A DNA stretch of 64,000 nucleotides from the NCBI RefSeq assembly GCF_021603645.1, contig NZ_BQHJ01000008.1, forward strand, positions 62,001-126,000. Reading direction: 5' to 3'. The notes below the pieces were generated by a model, which saw only the letters and a program-made list of their open reading frames with translations, searched no databases and was not told where the DNA came from. Shown in pieces: positions 26,536 to 34,969 of the stretch (its first letter is position 1; every line of letters begins with the position of its first letter). The position numbers and the translations under genes are program-made. Source of the stretch: Pseudomonas pseudonitroreducens. GTDB taxonomy: Bacteria > Pseudomonadota > Gammaproteobacteria > Pseudomonadales > Pseudomonadaceae.

Positions 26536-27063
26536 ATGACCCCCTCCATCGATGCCGTCCTCATCATGGGCGTCTCCGGATGCGGCAAATCCAGCGTCGG
26601 CGAGGCGCTCTGCCTGCGCAACGGCGCGTTCGCCATCGAAGGCGATTCCTTCCACCCCGCTGCCAACATCGAGAAGATGAGCGCCGGCATCCCGCTCACC
26701 GACGAGGACCGCGCCGGTTGGCTCGACACCCTCGCCGCCGAGCTGCAGAAGGCTATCGCTGCCGGCCAGCGCCCGGTGCTGACCTGCTCCGCGCTCAAGC
26801 TGATCTACCGCGAACGCCTGCGCCGCGCGGTGCCCGGCCTGGGCGTGGTGTTCCTGGAGCTGACCCGTGACGCCGCCGCCGAGCGCGTCGCCACGCGTCC
26901 CGGGCACTTCATGCCGGCCAGCCTGATCGACAGCCAGTTCGCCGCCCTCGAACCGCCGCTGAGCGAACCGCTGACCCTGCACCTGGATGCCACCCGCCCG
27001 GTCGACGACCTGGCCGAAGCCGCGCACCTGTGGTGGCGACAGCATTCCAGCGACCGACCTTGA
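26536..27063 (+). CDS. gntK: Gluconokinase
   Basis: 175 aa from the ATG at 26536, which has GAGG 6 nt upstream; earlier in-frame starts at 26482 and 26524 overlap or lack a ribosome site and the first would run through the operator. Walker A is GVSGCGKSS near the N-terminus; EGDSFHPAANIEKMSAGIPLTD and CSALKLIYRERLR are GntK signatures. It phosphorylates gluconate to 6-phosphogluconate, feeding the Entner-Doudoroff pathway. Length equals E. coli GntK. Downstream is gntP with its own operator. Confidence 0.95.
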   Translation: MTPSIDAVLIMGVSGCGKSSVGEALCLRNGAFAIEGDSFHPAANIEKMSAGIPLTDEDRAGWLDTLAAELQKAIAAGQRPVLTCSALKLIYRERLRRAVPGLGVVFLELTRDAAAERVATRPGHFMPASLIDSQFAALEPPLSEPLTLHLDATRPVDDLAEAAHLWWRQHSSDRP

Positions 27064-27076
27064 TAGCGCCTGCCCG

Positions 27077-27094
27077 CCAAAGATAGCGCTATCT
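27077..27094. promoter_or_regulatory. GntR operator 3 (gntP promoter)
   Basis: CCAAAGATAGCGCTATCT contains the perfect 14-bp palindrome AGATAGCGCTATCT (27081-27094). The first base of the recalled consensus is C rather than A. It lies between gntK and gntP, so gntP has separate control. Confidence 0.75.
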
Positions 27095-27165
27095 CAATTC
27101 ACCAAACTCTCTGCATCAAAGAGAAGAGCCGCTCCGGCACACAACGACAACAACAGGAGAGCCCC

Positions 27166-28518
27166 ATGCTCGGCATGTCCCACGAGACTTATCTGCTGCT
27201 GGATGCGGTGGTCACCATCATCGGCCTGATCCTGCTGATCACCCGCTTCAAGATCCATCCCTTCGTCGCCCTGATCATCGCTGCCGGCTTCCTCGGCCTG
27301 ACCTCCGGCATGCCCGTGGCGACCATCGTCAAATCCTTCCAGGACGGCTTCGGCGGCGTGCTCGGCTTCGTCGGCATCATCCTCGCGTTGGGCACCATGC
27401 TCGGCAAGATGATGGCCGAATCCGGCGGCGCCGATCAGATCGCCCGCACGCTGATCCAGGCCTTCGGCAAGCAGCGCGTGCACTGGGCGATGATGTTCGC
27501 CGCCTTCCTGGTGGGCATCCCGCTGTTCTTCGAGATCGGCTTCATCCTGCTGGTGCCGCTAGTGTTCATCGTCGCCCGGCGCAGCGGCGTGTCGCTGATC
27601 AAGATCGGCATCCCGCTGCTCGCCGGCCTCTCCGCGGTGCATGGCCTGGTGCCGCCGCACCCGGGCCCGCTGCTGGCCATCGGCGTGTTCGGCGCCGATA
27701 TCGGCAAGACCATCTTCTATGGCCTGCTGGTCGCCCTGCCTACCGCCGCCATCGCCGGCCCGATCTTCGGCGCGTGGATTTCGAAGATGATCCCCGGCCA
27801 GCCCAATGAAGAACTGGTCGCACAGATTGCCCACGAGCCGGACACCAGCAACCTGCCCAGCTTCGGCGTCACCCTGTTCACCGTGCTGCTGCCGGTGTTC
27901 CTGATGCTGCTGAAAACCTTCGCCGACGTGATGCTCGCCGACGGCCACGTGGTGCGTGCCTGGCTGGACATGATCGGCCACCCGATCACCGCCCTGCTGC
28001 TGGCCCTGCTGCTGTCGCTCTACACCTTCGGCCATGCCCGCGGCTTCGACTCGAAGAAGATCCTCAAGCTGCTCGACCAGAGCCTCGCGCCCACCGCCGC
28101 CATCGTCATGATCATCGGTGCCGGCGGCGGCTTCAAACAGATGCTGGTGGCCAGCGGCGTAGGCGACGTGATCGGCCACATGGCAGTGCACGCGCAGATT
28201 TCGCCGATCCTCCTGGCCTGGCTGGTCGCCGCGGTAATCCGCATCGCCACCGGCTCCGCCACCGTCGCCACCATCACCGGCGCAGGCATCGTGGTGCCGG
28301 TGATCGACCTGATCCCCGGCGTCAACCGCGAACTGCTGGTACTGGCCACCGGCGCCGGCTCGCTGATCCTGTCCCACGTCAACGACGCCGGCTTCTGGCT
28401 GGTGAAGCAGTACTTCAACATGAGCGTGATGGAGACCTTCAAGACCTGGACCGCCATGGAAACCATCCTCTCGGTGGTCGGCCTGGGCTTCATCCTGCTG
28501 CTGTCGTTGTTTGTCTGA
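27166..28518 (+). CDS. gntP: Gluconate:H+ symporter (GntP family)
   Basis: 450 aa, about 12-14 hydrophobic segments. GntP-family signatures include GIPLFFEIGFILLVPLVF, the PPHPGPLLAIG loop and a C-terminal HVNDAGFWLVKQYF. It imports gluconate for GntK. AGGAG precedes the ATG by 8 nt. P. aeruginosa has the same order gntR-gntK-gntP followed by a GapN-like gene, as here. Confidence 0.94.
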   Translation: MLGMSHETYLLLDAVVTIIGLILLITRFKIHPFVALIIAAGFLGLTSGMPVATIVKSFQDGFGGVLGFVGIILALGTMLGKMMAESGGADQIARTLIQAFGKQRVHWAMMFAAFLVGIPLFFEIGFILLVPLVFIVARRSGVSLIKIGIPLLAGLSAVHGLVPPHPGPLLAIGVFGADIGKTIFYGLLVALPTAAIAGPIFGAWISKMIPGQPNEELVAQIAHEPDTSNLPSFGVTLFTVLLPVFLMLLKTFADVMLADGHVVRAWLDMIGHPITALLLALLLSLYTFGHARGFDSKKILKLLDQSLAPTAAIVMIIGAGGGFKQMLVASGVGDVIGHMAVHAQISPILLAWLVAAVIRIATGSATVATITGAGIVVPVIDLIPGVNRELLVLATGAGSLILSHVNDAGFWLVKQYFNMSVMETFKTWTAMETILSVVGLGFILLLSLFV

Positions 28519-28529
28519 GGCATTGATCG

Positions 28530-28613
28530 ATGGGTATCGCTGCGCTCCACCCATCCTACGCACGAGGCCCACTCGGGCACCCGTAGGATGGCGTGGAGCG
28601 CAGCGATACCCAT
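28530..28613. repeat. Palindromic repeat family B, inverted pair
   Basis: ATGGGTATCGCTGCGCTCCA and its inverted partner lie directly after the gntP stop codon, forming a large hairpin that may end or protect the gntP transcript. Confidence 0.75.
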
Positions 28614-28686
28614 CAACCCCCACGCCAAAACACCCAGCGAGCCCCGAATCGCCCGCCAACCGGATTCCTGCAACGAGGTATCGCCC

Positions 28687-28812
28687 GTGACTTCCTCCGC
28701 AACTCCGAAAGCCCCCGCCCAACCCACCTGGCCCCGCGATTTCGACATCCGCGCCCGCTACGCCGAGCAGCAGGAACTCCTGCAGCCCCCGCAACCGGCT
28801 AAACACCCGTAG
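28687..28812 (+). CDS. Possible small protein, 41 aa
   Basis: A GTG start with GAGG 8 nt upstream opens a 41-codon frame (MTSSATPKAPAQPTWPRDFD... ending QPPQPAKHP and TAG). It is proline-rich with no signal peptide or hydrophobic segment. It lies between two palindromic repeats. The evidence is the ribosome site and clean frame only. It may equally be non-coding. Confidence 0.3.
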   Translation: MTSSATPKAPAQPTWPRDFDIRARYAEQQELLQPPQPAKHP

Positions 28813-28895
28813 GGCGCATAACGCGGCACGCGTTATCCGCCAATCCCCTGCGCCGAGCCCGAAGGCGGATAACCGCGAGCGGCTATTCGCCCTAC
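28809..28895. repeat. Palindromic repeat family C, inverted pair
   Basis: GTAGGGCGCATAACGCGGCA and its inverted partner ending TTCGCCCTAC, with inner TTATCCGCC/GGCGGATAA arms. It lies about 100 bp upstream of the gapN-like start. Confidence 0.7.
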
Positions 28896-28993
28896 ACAGG
28901 CGCCGCCTGTACTCTCGGAGCTGAATCGATTTACTAATCCGTAGCTACGCTCTAAAACAGACCAGTCGCCCACCTTTCCCCGAGGGATGAGTC

Positions 28994-30619
28994 ATGCCCG
29001 CTACCCACAAGCTCGACCATCTGTTCCCCCGCCTCACGGACATCCCCGACACCTGGCGCCCCGACGCGCCCGTCGAGCAACGCGAATACCTGGTCAACGG
29101 CGAGATGCGCCGCTGGGACGGTCCGCTCGCCCCGGTGCGCAGCCCGGTGTTCCTCGCCACCGACCAGGGTGACGAACAGGTCATCCTCGGCAGTACGCCG
29201 CTGCTCGACGCCGACGCCGCCCTCGCCGCGCTGGATGCCGCCGTGGCCGCCTACGACAACGGCCAGGGCGAATGGCCCAACCTGCGCGTGGCCGAGCGCA
29301 TCGCCCATGTCGAGCGCTTCCTCGCCCGCATGCGCGAGCAGCGCAGCGCCGTGATCAAGTTGCTGATGTGGGAGATCGGCAAGAACCTCAAGGATTCGGA
29401 AAAGGAATTCGACCGCACCTGCGACTACATCGTCGACACCATCGAGGCGCTCAAGGCGCTGGACCGCCGTTCCAGCCGCTTCGAACTGGAACAGGGCACC
29501 CTCGGGCAGATTCGCCGCGTACCGCTGGGCGTGGCGTTGTGCATGGGCCCGTACAACTACCCGCTGAACGAGACCTTCACCACCCTGATCCCGGCGCTGA
29601 TCATGGGCAACACCGTGGTCTTCAAGCCCGCCAAGTTCGGCGTTCTGCTGATCCGCCCGCTACTCGAAGCCTTCCGCGACAGCTTCCCGCCGGGGGTGAT
29701 CAACGTTATCTACGGGCGCGGCCGCGAGACCGTCAGCGCGCTGATGGCCAGCGGCAAGGTCGACGTCTTCGCCTTCATCGGCACCCACTCCGGCGCCGCC
29801 GACCTGAAGAAACTGCATCCACGCCCGCACCGCCTGCGCGCCGCACTGGGGCTGGATGCGAAGAACCCCGGCATCGTCCTGCCCAGTGTCGACCTCGACA
29901 ACGCCGTCAGCGAAGCCATCACCGGCGCCCTCTCCTTCAACGGCCAGCGCTGCACCGCACTGAAGATCCTCTTCGTCCACGAAGACGTGCTGGACAGCTT
30001 CCTCGACAAGTTCAGCGCCAAGCTCGCCGAACTCAAGCCCGGCATGCCCTGGGAGCCCGGCGTGGCACTGACGCCGCTGCCCGAACCAGGCAAGGTCGAT
30101 TACCTCAAGGGTTTGCTGGAAGACGCCCTGGCCAAGGGCGCCAAGGTCATCAACCAAGGCGGCGGCGAGAGCCGCGAAAGCTTCTTCTACCCCGCCCTGC
30201 TCAGCCCGGTGCGTGCCGACATGCGCCTGTACAACGAGGAACAGTTCGGCCCGCTGGTGCCCGTGGTGCCCTACCGCGACCTGAAGCAAGTGATCGACTA
30301 CGTCCTGCAGTCCGACTATGGCCAGCAACTCAGCCTGTTCGGCAACGACCCGGCGCAGGTCGGCCCGCTGGTGGATGCCTTCGTCAACCAGGTCGGCCGT
30401 ATCAACATCAACGCCCAGTGCCAGCGCGGCCCGGACAGCTACCCCTTCAACGGCCGCAAGAACTCCGCCGAAGGCACCCTCTCCGTCCACGACGCCCTGC
30501 GCACCTTCTCCATCCGCACGCTGGTGGCCACGCGCTTCACCGACGCCAACAAGGAACTGATCAGCCAGATCATCCGCGACCGCGACTCGAGCTTCCTGAC
30601 CACCGACTACATCTTCTGA
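28994..30619 (+). CDS. gapN: NADP-dependent glyceraldehyde-3-phosphate dehydrogenase-like protein (GapN-type ALDH)
   Basis: 541 aa, longer than most ALDHs. It has the ALDH coenzyme block (GPYNYPLNETFTTLIPALIMGN, FKPAKFG) and the catalytic Cys in FNGQRCTALKILF. The position that normally reads ELGGK is ALGLDAKNP here, so the usual general-base Glu is not at its place; this may be typical of this proteobacterial subgroup. P. aeruginosa has the equivalent gene (PA2323) beside gntP. A role in oxidising a triose phosphate or related aldehyde in sugar catabolism is likely but not shown by the sequence. Confidence 0.8.
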   Translation: MPATHKLDHLFPRLTDIPDTWRPDAPVEQREYLVNGEMRRWDGPLAPVRSPVFLATDQGDEQVILGSTPLLDADAALAALDAAVAAYDNGQGEWPNLRVAERIAHVERFLARMREQRSAVIKLLMWEIGKNLKDSEKEFDRTCDYIVDTIEALKALDRRSSRFELEQGTLGQIRRVPLGVALCMGPYNYPLNETFTTLIPALIMGNTVVFKPAKFGVLLIRPLLEAFRDSFPPGVINVIYGRGRETVSALMASGKVDVFAFIGTHSGAADLKKLHPRPHRLRAALGLDAKNPGIVLPSVDLDNAVSEAITGALSFNGQRCTALKILFVHEDVLDSFLDKFSAKLAELKPGMPWEPGVALTPLPEPGKVDYLKGLLEDALAKGAKVINQGGGESRESFFYPALLSPVRADMRLYNEEQFGPLVPVVPYRDLKQVIDYVLQSDYGQQLSLFGNDPAQVGPLVDAFVNQVGRININAQCQRGPDSYPFNGRKNSAEGTLSVHDALRTFSIRTLVATRFTDANKELISQIIRDRDSSFLTTDYIF

Positions 30620-30704
30620 GTTGAGCGCCAAGAGTCCGTCACCCTGAACCTGGCTCCGCGCCCTGCTCGTGCAGGATGAAAACGCATCGTCAGCCGGCAC
30701 AGCC

Positions 30705-30740
30705 TCCCCCTCTCCCCATGGGAGAGGGCTGGGGTGAGGG
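30705..30740. repeat. Palindromic repeat family E
   Basis: CCCCCTCTCCCCATGGGAGA and continuation GGGCTGGGGTGAGGG form a hairpin after gapN. The remainder of the 30620-31028 gap shows no gene; the promoter of the RidA fusion must lie there. Confidence 0.65.
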
Positions 30741-31028
30741 AAAAGCTCTGACACCGGGCTTCCACGGAAGTACTCACTCCTGCCCATCGCACCCCGCGTG
30801 CAAACAATCCCGACTAACGTCCATCGCCAATTGAAACAACCCGGTAAGAAGACCCCACTACGCTTGCCTTAAGTCAAAGGGGTCCACCCTGGAGACTCGA
30901 TAGTCTGCGCGCCTCTCGACGAGTTCGATGTCCGTCGTCTGAATCAACAGTGGCAACGACCGATAACGAACCAGACTGAGCCTTTGCCACGAAACCCACG
31001 GATTCCCAGCAAACCAGGGAGCACCCTC

Positions 31029-32300
31029 ATGAGTGGCTACAACGCAGTACTGGCGAGAAATACCGACAAGGCCCCCCAGGGCACCGGCCCTTATTCGCAA
31101 ACCGTCGCTTTCTCCCACTACAACAACCTGTCGGCACAACTGCCCATCGACCCGGCCAGCGGCAAACTGGTCGCCGGCGGCGTCAAGGAGCAGGCCGAGC
31201 AGTGCTACAGGAACCTCAAGGCCGTGGTGGAAAGCATCGGCCACACGCTCGATGACAGCGTGCGCATCTCGGTCTTCCTGACCAACATCGCCGACGCCGA
31301 AACCGTCGGTAAAGTCCACGCAGGCTTCTTCCCCAACTACCTCCCGACCCTCACCACCGTCGGCGTGGCAGCGCTGCCGCTGGGCGCCCAGGTGCAGATC
31401 GAGGCCCTCATCACCTGCGGCGAGGGCACCATCCCCAACGCACCGCAGGCTGGCGACCTGATCAAGGTCGAGGGCAGCACCGAGAGCGCGCCGCTGAGCC
31501 CGCTGTCCACCCAGTCGGTCGCCTTCTCCCACTACAACAACCTCTCCGCGCAACTGCCCATCGACCCGCGCACCGGCAAACTGGTCGCCGGCGGCGTCAA
31601 GGAACAGACCGCGCAGTGTCTGCGCAACATCAAGAACATCCTCGAAGGCATCGACGTGCCCTTCGACGACATCGTGCGCATCACCGTCTTCGTCAAGAAC
31701 CTCGCCGACATGGAAGCGGTGAACCAGGTCTACACCACCTTCTTCCCCGACTCCGCCATCGCCCGCGCCGTCGGCTACTTCCCGGCGCGCACCGTGGTAG
31801 CGGCGAAAGCCCTGCCGCTGGATGCCCTGGTGCAGATCGAAGCCGTGGTCTCCCATGGCGACGGCACTCCGCCGCAAGCGGTGGAAGACCGCCACGGCAT
31901 CGTCATCAAGGCGCACAACACCGACGCCGCACCGCGCTGCCCCTACTCCACCCAGACCGTCGCCTTCTCCCACTACAACCACATCTCCGCCCAGCTGCCG
32001 CTGGATGTGAAGACCGGTGAGCTGGTGGCCGGTGGCGTGAAGGAACAGGCCGCGCAGTGCTTCAGGCACCTCAAGGCCATCGTCGAAAGCATCGACCATG
32101 CGCTGGCCGACGTAGTGAAGGTCAACCTCTTCCTCACCAACCTCGACGACATCGCGGCGGTGGACGAGGTGTACGCGACCTTCTTCCCGGGTGGCACTCC
32201 CGCGCGCCGTACCGTCGGCGTCTCGGCCCTGCCCAAGGGCGCGGCGATCCAGATCGACGCCGTGGTCGCCAACGCCGAAGGCACCCCGCCGGCTGCGTGA
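31029..32300 (+). CDS. Triple RidA (YjgF/UK114) domain fusion protein
   Basis: 423 aa made of three consecutive RidA-like domains, about 1-145, 150-285 and 290-423. Each contains a near-identical block: VAFSHYNNLSAQLPID, KLVAGGVKEQ and a C-terminal (V/I)QI(E/D)A strand. RidA proteins hydrolyse reactive enamine/imine intermediates as trimers of about 130-aa subunits; this chain could form a trimer-like ring by itself. The catalytic Arg (E. coli Arg105) is kept in domain 2 (R254) and domain 3 (R393) but replaced by Leu108 in domain 1. GGGAG precedes the ATG at 31029. No partner gene is evident. Confidence 0.85.
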   Translation: MSGYNAVLARNTDKAPQGTGPYSQTVAFSHYNNLSAQLPIDPASGKLVAGGVKEQAEQCYRNLKAVVESIGHTLDDSVRISVFLTNIADAETVGKVHAGFFPNYLPTLTTVGVAALPLGAQVQIEALITCGEGTIPNAPQAGDLIKVEGSTESAPLSPLSTQSVAFSHYNNLSAQLPIDPRTGKLVAGGVKEQTAQCLRNIKNILEGIDVPFDDIVRITVFVKNLADMEAVNQVYTTFFPDSAIARAVGYFPARTVVAAKALPLDALVQIEAVVSHGDGTPPQAVEDRHGIVIKAHNTDAAPRCPYSTQTVAFSHYNHISAQLPLDVKTGELVAGGVKEQAAQCFRHLKAIVESIDHALADVVKVNLFLTNLDDIAAVDEVYATFFPGGTPARRTVGVSALPKGAAIQIDAVVANAEGTPPAA

Positions 32301-32358
32301 CGGCTAGCTGGGACATGCCCACCGGCTAACGCCAAGGCTTGCCCTGACGCTGAACGGT

Positions 32359-32396
32359 CCCCTCTCCCGCTTGCGGGAGAGGGTTAGGGTGAGGGG
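32359..32396. repeat. Palindromic repeat family E
   Basis: CCCCTCTCCCGCTTGCGGGA followed by GAGGGTTAGGGTGAGGGG; the stem CTCTCCCGC/GCGGGAGAG is perfect with a two-base loop. It lies after the RidA fusion gene and converges on the Bro-N gene. Confidence 0.7.
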
Positions 32397-32466
32397 CTCT
32401 TGCTCTTGTAGGAGCGTGCCATGCCCGCGAACAGCGCCGACAGGCGCTTTCCAACATCCCCGCTCC

Positions 32467-32940
32467 CTACTCCCTCCGCCACCATCTCCCGCGCCTTTCC
32501 CCGCGCATCAACCGCGGCACCTCCCCCATCGGCACCCACAACTCCCCCTGCCAATCCAGCACCGCCAACGGGCGCCCCTCACCCTTCGCCTGCATCCGAG
32601 TTGGCAGCCCCGCAGCCACGCTGCCCTGATCTCTAAGAGTCGGCAGCACATGGCCGGTTAGCCACATGCGTAGCTCCCGATGCTCCGGATCGCGAAACCG
32701 CTGCAGCACATGGAAGGCACCAAAGTCATTCACCAGCCACACGACCTCCTCGCCGCCGCCCGTCACCAGACGCGCTTCGCGAAACAGATCCTCATCCAGA
32801 CGAAGAACATAAGACTCGACCCGCTCGCGGATCAGATAGCCCAGCTCGCGGGCGACCAACCAGGGCTGGTTGTCGATCAATACGCCGCGCAGGGAGCGGT
32901 TGTAGCGGTGGAAAACGGTGGGAACGTAGATGTCGTCCAT
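32467..32940 (-). CDS. Bro-N domain (phage antirepressor-like) protein
   Basis: 157 aa from the ATG at 32940. Residues 1 to about 105 match the Bro-N antirepressor fold (QPWLVARELGYLIRERVESYV, VWLVNDFGAFHVLQRFRDPEHRELRMWLTGHVLPTLR). The C-terminal part (LDWQGELWVPMGEVPRLMRGERRGRWW) is short and basic. No phage structural, integrase or repressor gene is nearby, so this is an orphan copy. Such genes are frequent in Pseudomonas genomes; the target is unknown. A few more N-terminal residues are possible from an upstream start. Confidence 0.75.
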   Translation of the reverse strand: MDDIYVPTVFHRYNRSLRGVLIDNQPWLVARELGYLIRERVESYVLRLDEDLFREARLVTGGGEEVVWLVNDFGAFHVLQRFRDPEHRELRMWLTGHVLPTLRDQGSVAAGLPTRMQAKGEGRPLAVLDWQGELWVPMGEVPRLMRGERRGRWWRRE

Positions 32941-33141
32941 GGAGTTGAGACCTTTGTGGTTAATCCAGAAAGGCCACTCCCCCGTCGCCAAACGGTAGGG
33001 GTGGCAGAACCGCGCAAGGTTGGCGAACCGGAACCACAGGACCGGCAGACCCGAAGGTCTCCCTGCGCGGCCTGCCATAGCAAGACACTACGAACGTAGG
33101 AATACGTCGCAGCGCTGTAGGCGCGGTCGCGCTGTGGATTT

Positions 33142-33180
33142 CGGGTCGCCAAACCCGTACCCCTGTCGCTTTCACAGGGG
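33142..33180. other. Two adjacent hairpins upstream of the Bro-N gene
   Basis: CGGGT(33142-33146)/ACCCG(33153-33157) and CCCCTGT(33160-33166)/ACAGGGG(33174-33180) make two back-to-back stems. They lie about 200 bp upstream of the Bro-N start, in the 32941-33343 gap, which has no gene I can support. They could be a leader structure, a small RNA or a relic of a mobile element. Confidence 0.4.
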
Positions 33181-33343
33181 CGACGGGAGGTTATGGGGAA
33201 GGCTGGAAGAGGTCAAGCCAGGCCATCCATCCGGCATGTTGCTAAGAGGCAGCTACCGACCCAAATCGGACGTTCAGGTAGGACGCCATCCGGGCTCCAT
33301 GTCGTCCCCACCACTTGGCTGGCGGGAACGCTCCCGTCAGGGA

Positions 33344-33982
33344 CTACATGAAGTAGGGCTTGTCGCCATCGCTCCCGGGTTTATTCACGCCCAGATTCGC
33401 GCCAATATGCAGGCCGGGGTTTCGGATCAGATGAATGATCAGGTCACCCACGCTCCTGCGCGACACCACCGTGCCCTTGAATGGCTCACCCTTGCCGGTG
33501 GTTTCGTAGTCCACTTCGTCCTCGTCGGTCAGCCACGCTGGGCGCAGGATGGTGAAATCCAGCCCTGAGGCTTCGATGGCATCGGCGGCGCGCCGGTAGT
33601 ACTTGAGCGGCTCGCCGATGACTTCGTGATTCCACTGGCCAAACTTGCCGGGGATTTCGTCGTAGATGCCCAGTGAAAGGACAAAGATCAGGCGCTTGAC
33701 CTTACTGGTCTGCATGGCATCGATCACGCTGCGTGCCTGCTCTTCCAGATCGTCGCCGCTGAGGTTCGCGTAGACGATGTCCTGGCCATCCATGACCTCG
33801 CGCAGCAGTTCCTGATCCAGAACGTTGCCGATAACCACTCGAGCATTATCAGGCTCCGCTCCGGAAAGCTTCCTGGGGTCGCGCAGCAGTAAGGTCTGCT
33901 GCACTCCGCTCAGTTGCCCAAGCCCTCGTACGACCCACGAGGCGATCTGCCCAGTAGCGCCGAGGATGAGTACATTTTTCAT
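33344..33982 (-). CDS. NAD(P)-binding oxidoreductase, atypical SDR (NmrA-like)
   Basis: 212 aa. The N-terminal Rossmann motif is ILGATGQIASWVVRGL (GxTGxxxxxxV), typical of atypical short-chain dehydrogenases acting as quinone reductases or sensors. ILRPAWLTDEDEVDY near residue 155 is the usual family block. GGAG lies 6 nt before the ATG. It is the last gene of a three-gene minus-strand set with two alpha/beta hydrolases, divergent from a LysR regulator. The substrate is unknown. Confidence 0.8.
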   Translation of the reverse strand: MKNVLILGATGQIASWVVRGLGQLSGVQQTLLLRDPRKLSGAEPDNARVVIGNVLDQELLREVMDGQDIVYANLSGDDLEEQARSVIDAMQTSKVKRLIFVLSLGIYDEIPGKFGQWNHEVIGEPLKYYRRAADAIEASGLDFTILRPAWLTDEDEVDYETTGKGEPFKGTVVSRRSVGDLIIHLIRNPGLHIGANLGVNKPGSDGDKPYFM

Positions 33983-34012
33983 GAGGCGCTCCGTGTCTGC
34001 GATTTGTGCGGG

Positions 34013-34942
34013 CTACAGGTATTCCTTGAAGAAGGGCGCGACCTGAGCCATGGCCAGGGCCACCGGCTCCGGCTTGTCGTAGAGGTCGTAGTGCGACCAG
34101 CCTTCGGCGACGAAAATCTGCTTGGCTGCGGACGCCGCCCGGCCATAAATCTCCCAGCCGTCGCGGTAGGCGCCAAAGGCGCCGGGCTTGTCGCCGATCA
34201 CCACCAGCAGCGGTTGGGTCAGCAGCGTTTCGGCATGGGCGAATGCATCCCAGGCCATCGCTGCACTGTTGAAGGAGAACAGGCCACTGGTGGCACCATT
34301 GGGTTGCTGGCCGCGTGCGGATTTGTAGTACTCGGTGGCCTCCAGCACGTCGATGTCGGTCAGGCCGGCCTGTTTCCCGGCTTCCACCGACTCCGGGAGG
34401 TAGTCGATCACATGGCGTGCCGCACCCTGGGCTTCTGCGGTGCGCTGGGCCGCCATCGCTTTCAGGGCGCCGAGGGGATCGAACTGGCTGAAACCCTCGC
34501 GGATCAGCCGTCCGAAGTTGACGCCGGTAATCGAGACGAGAGCTTTGATGCGGTGGTCAGTGATCGCTGCGTTGATGGTGTAGGCACCGCCACCGCAGAT
34601 GCCGATGGCGCCGATGCGTTGCGCATCCACGTAGGGCTGGGCGACCAGGAAATCGATAGCCAAGCGGATGTCGGAAACGCGGATGGCCGGGTCTTCGATG
34701 AAGCGCGGTTCGCCACCGCTGGCGCCCTGGAAGCTGGCGTCGAAGGCGAGTACGACGAAGCCCTGTTCGGCCAGTTGCTGGCCGTAGATGTTGCCTGATG
34801 TCTGCTCCTTGCAGCTGCCAATGGGATGGGTGCTGACAATCGCGGGGTATTTCCTGCTCTCATCGAAACCCGGCGGCAGGTACAGGTCGGCGGCCGAGTC
34901 CCAGCCCAGGTTGCGGTAGGTGACTTGCTTGATGGAGGTCAT
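34013..34942 (-). CDS. Alpha/beta hydrolase, dienelactone hydrolase-like (copy 1)
   Basis: 309 aa from the ATG at 34942 (GGAG at 8 nt). The nucleophile elbow reads IGICGGGAY, i.e. GxCxG, so the nucleophile is Cys as in dienelactone hydrolase rather than Ser; the C-terminal EGWSHYDLYDKPE supplies the catalytic His. It is a paralogue of the next gene, 27 bp upstream. No signal peptide. The substrate is unknown; a role in detoxification is possible given the LysR-regulated operon. Confidence 0.8.
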   Translation of the reverse strand: MTSIKQVTYRNLGWDSAADLYLPPGFDESRKYPAIVSTHPIGSCKEQTSGNIYGQQLAEQGFVVLAFDASFQGASGGEPRFIEDPAIRVSDIRLAIDFLVAQPYVDAQRIGAIGICGGGAYTINAAITDHRIKALVSITGVNFGRLIREGFSQFDPLGALKAMAAQRTAEAQGAARHVIDYLPESVEAGKQAGLTDIDVLEATEYYKSARGQQPNGATSGLFSFNSAAMAWDAFAHAETLLTQPLLVVIGDKPGAFGAYRDGWEIYGRAASAAKQIFVAEGWSHYDLYDKPEPVALAMAQVAPFFKEYL

Positions 34943-34969
34943 GCTGCGTGCTCCGAACAAGGGAATGGC

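Noticed and set aside
32467-33180. A prophage around the Bro-N gene
   Set aside because: No integrase, repressor, structural or lysis gene within several kb; flanking genes are ordinary chromosomal ones.
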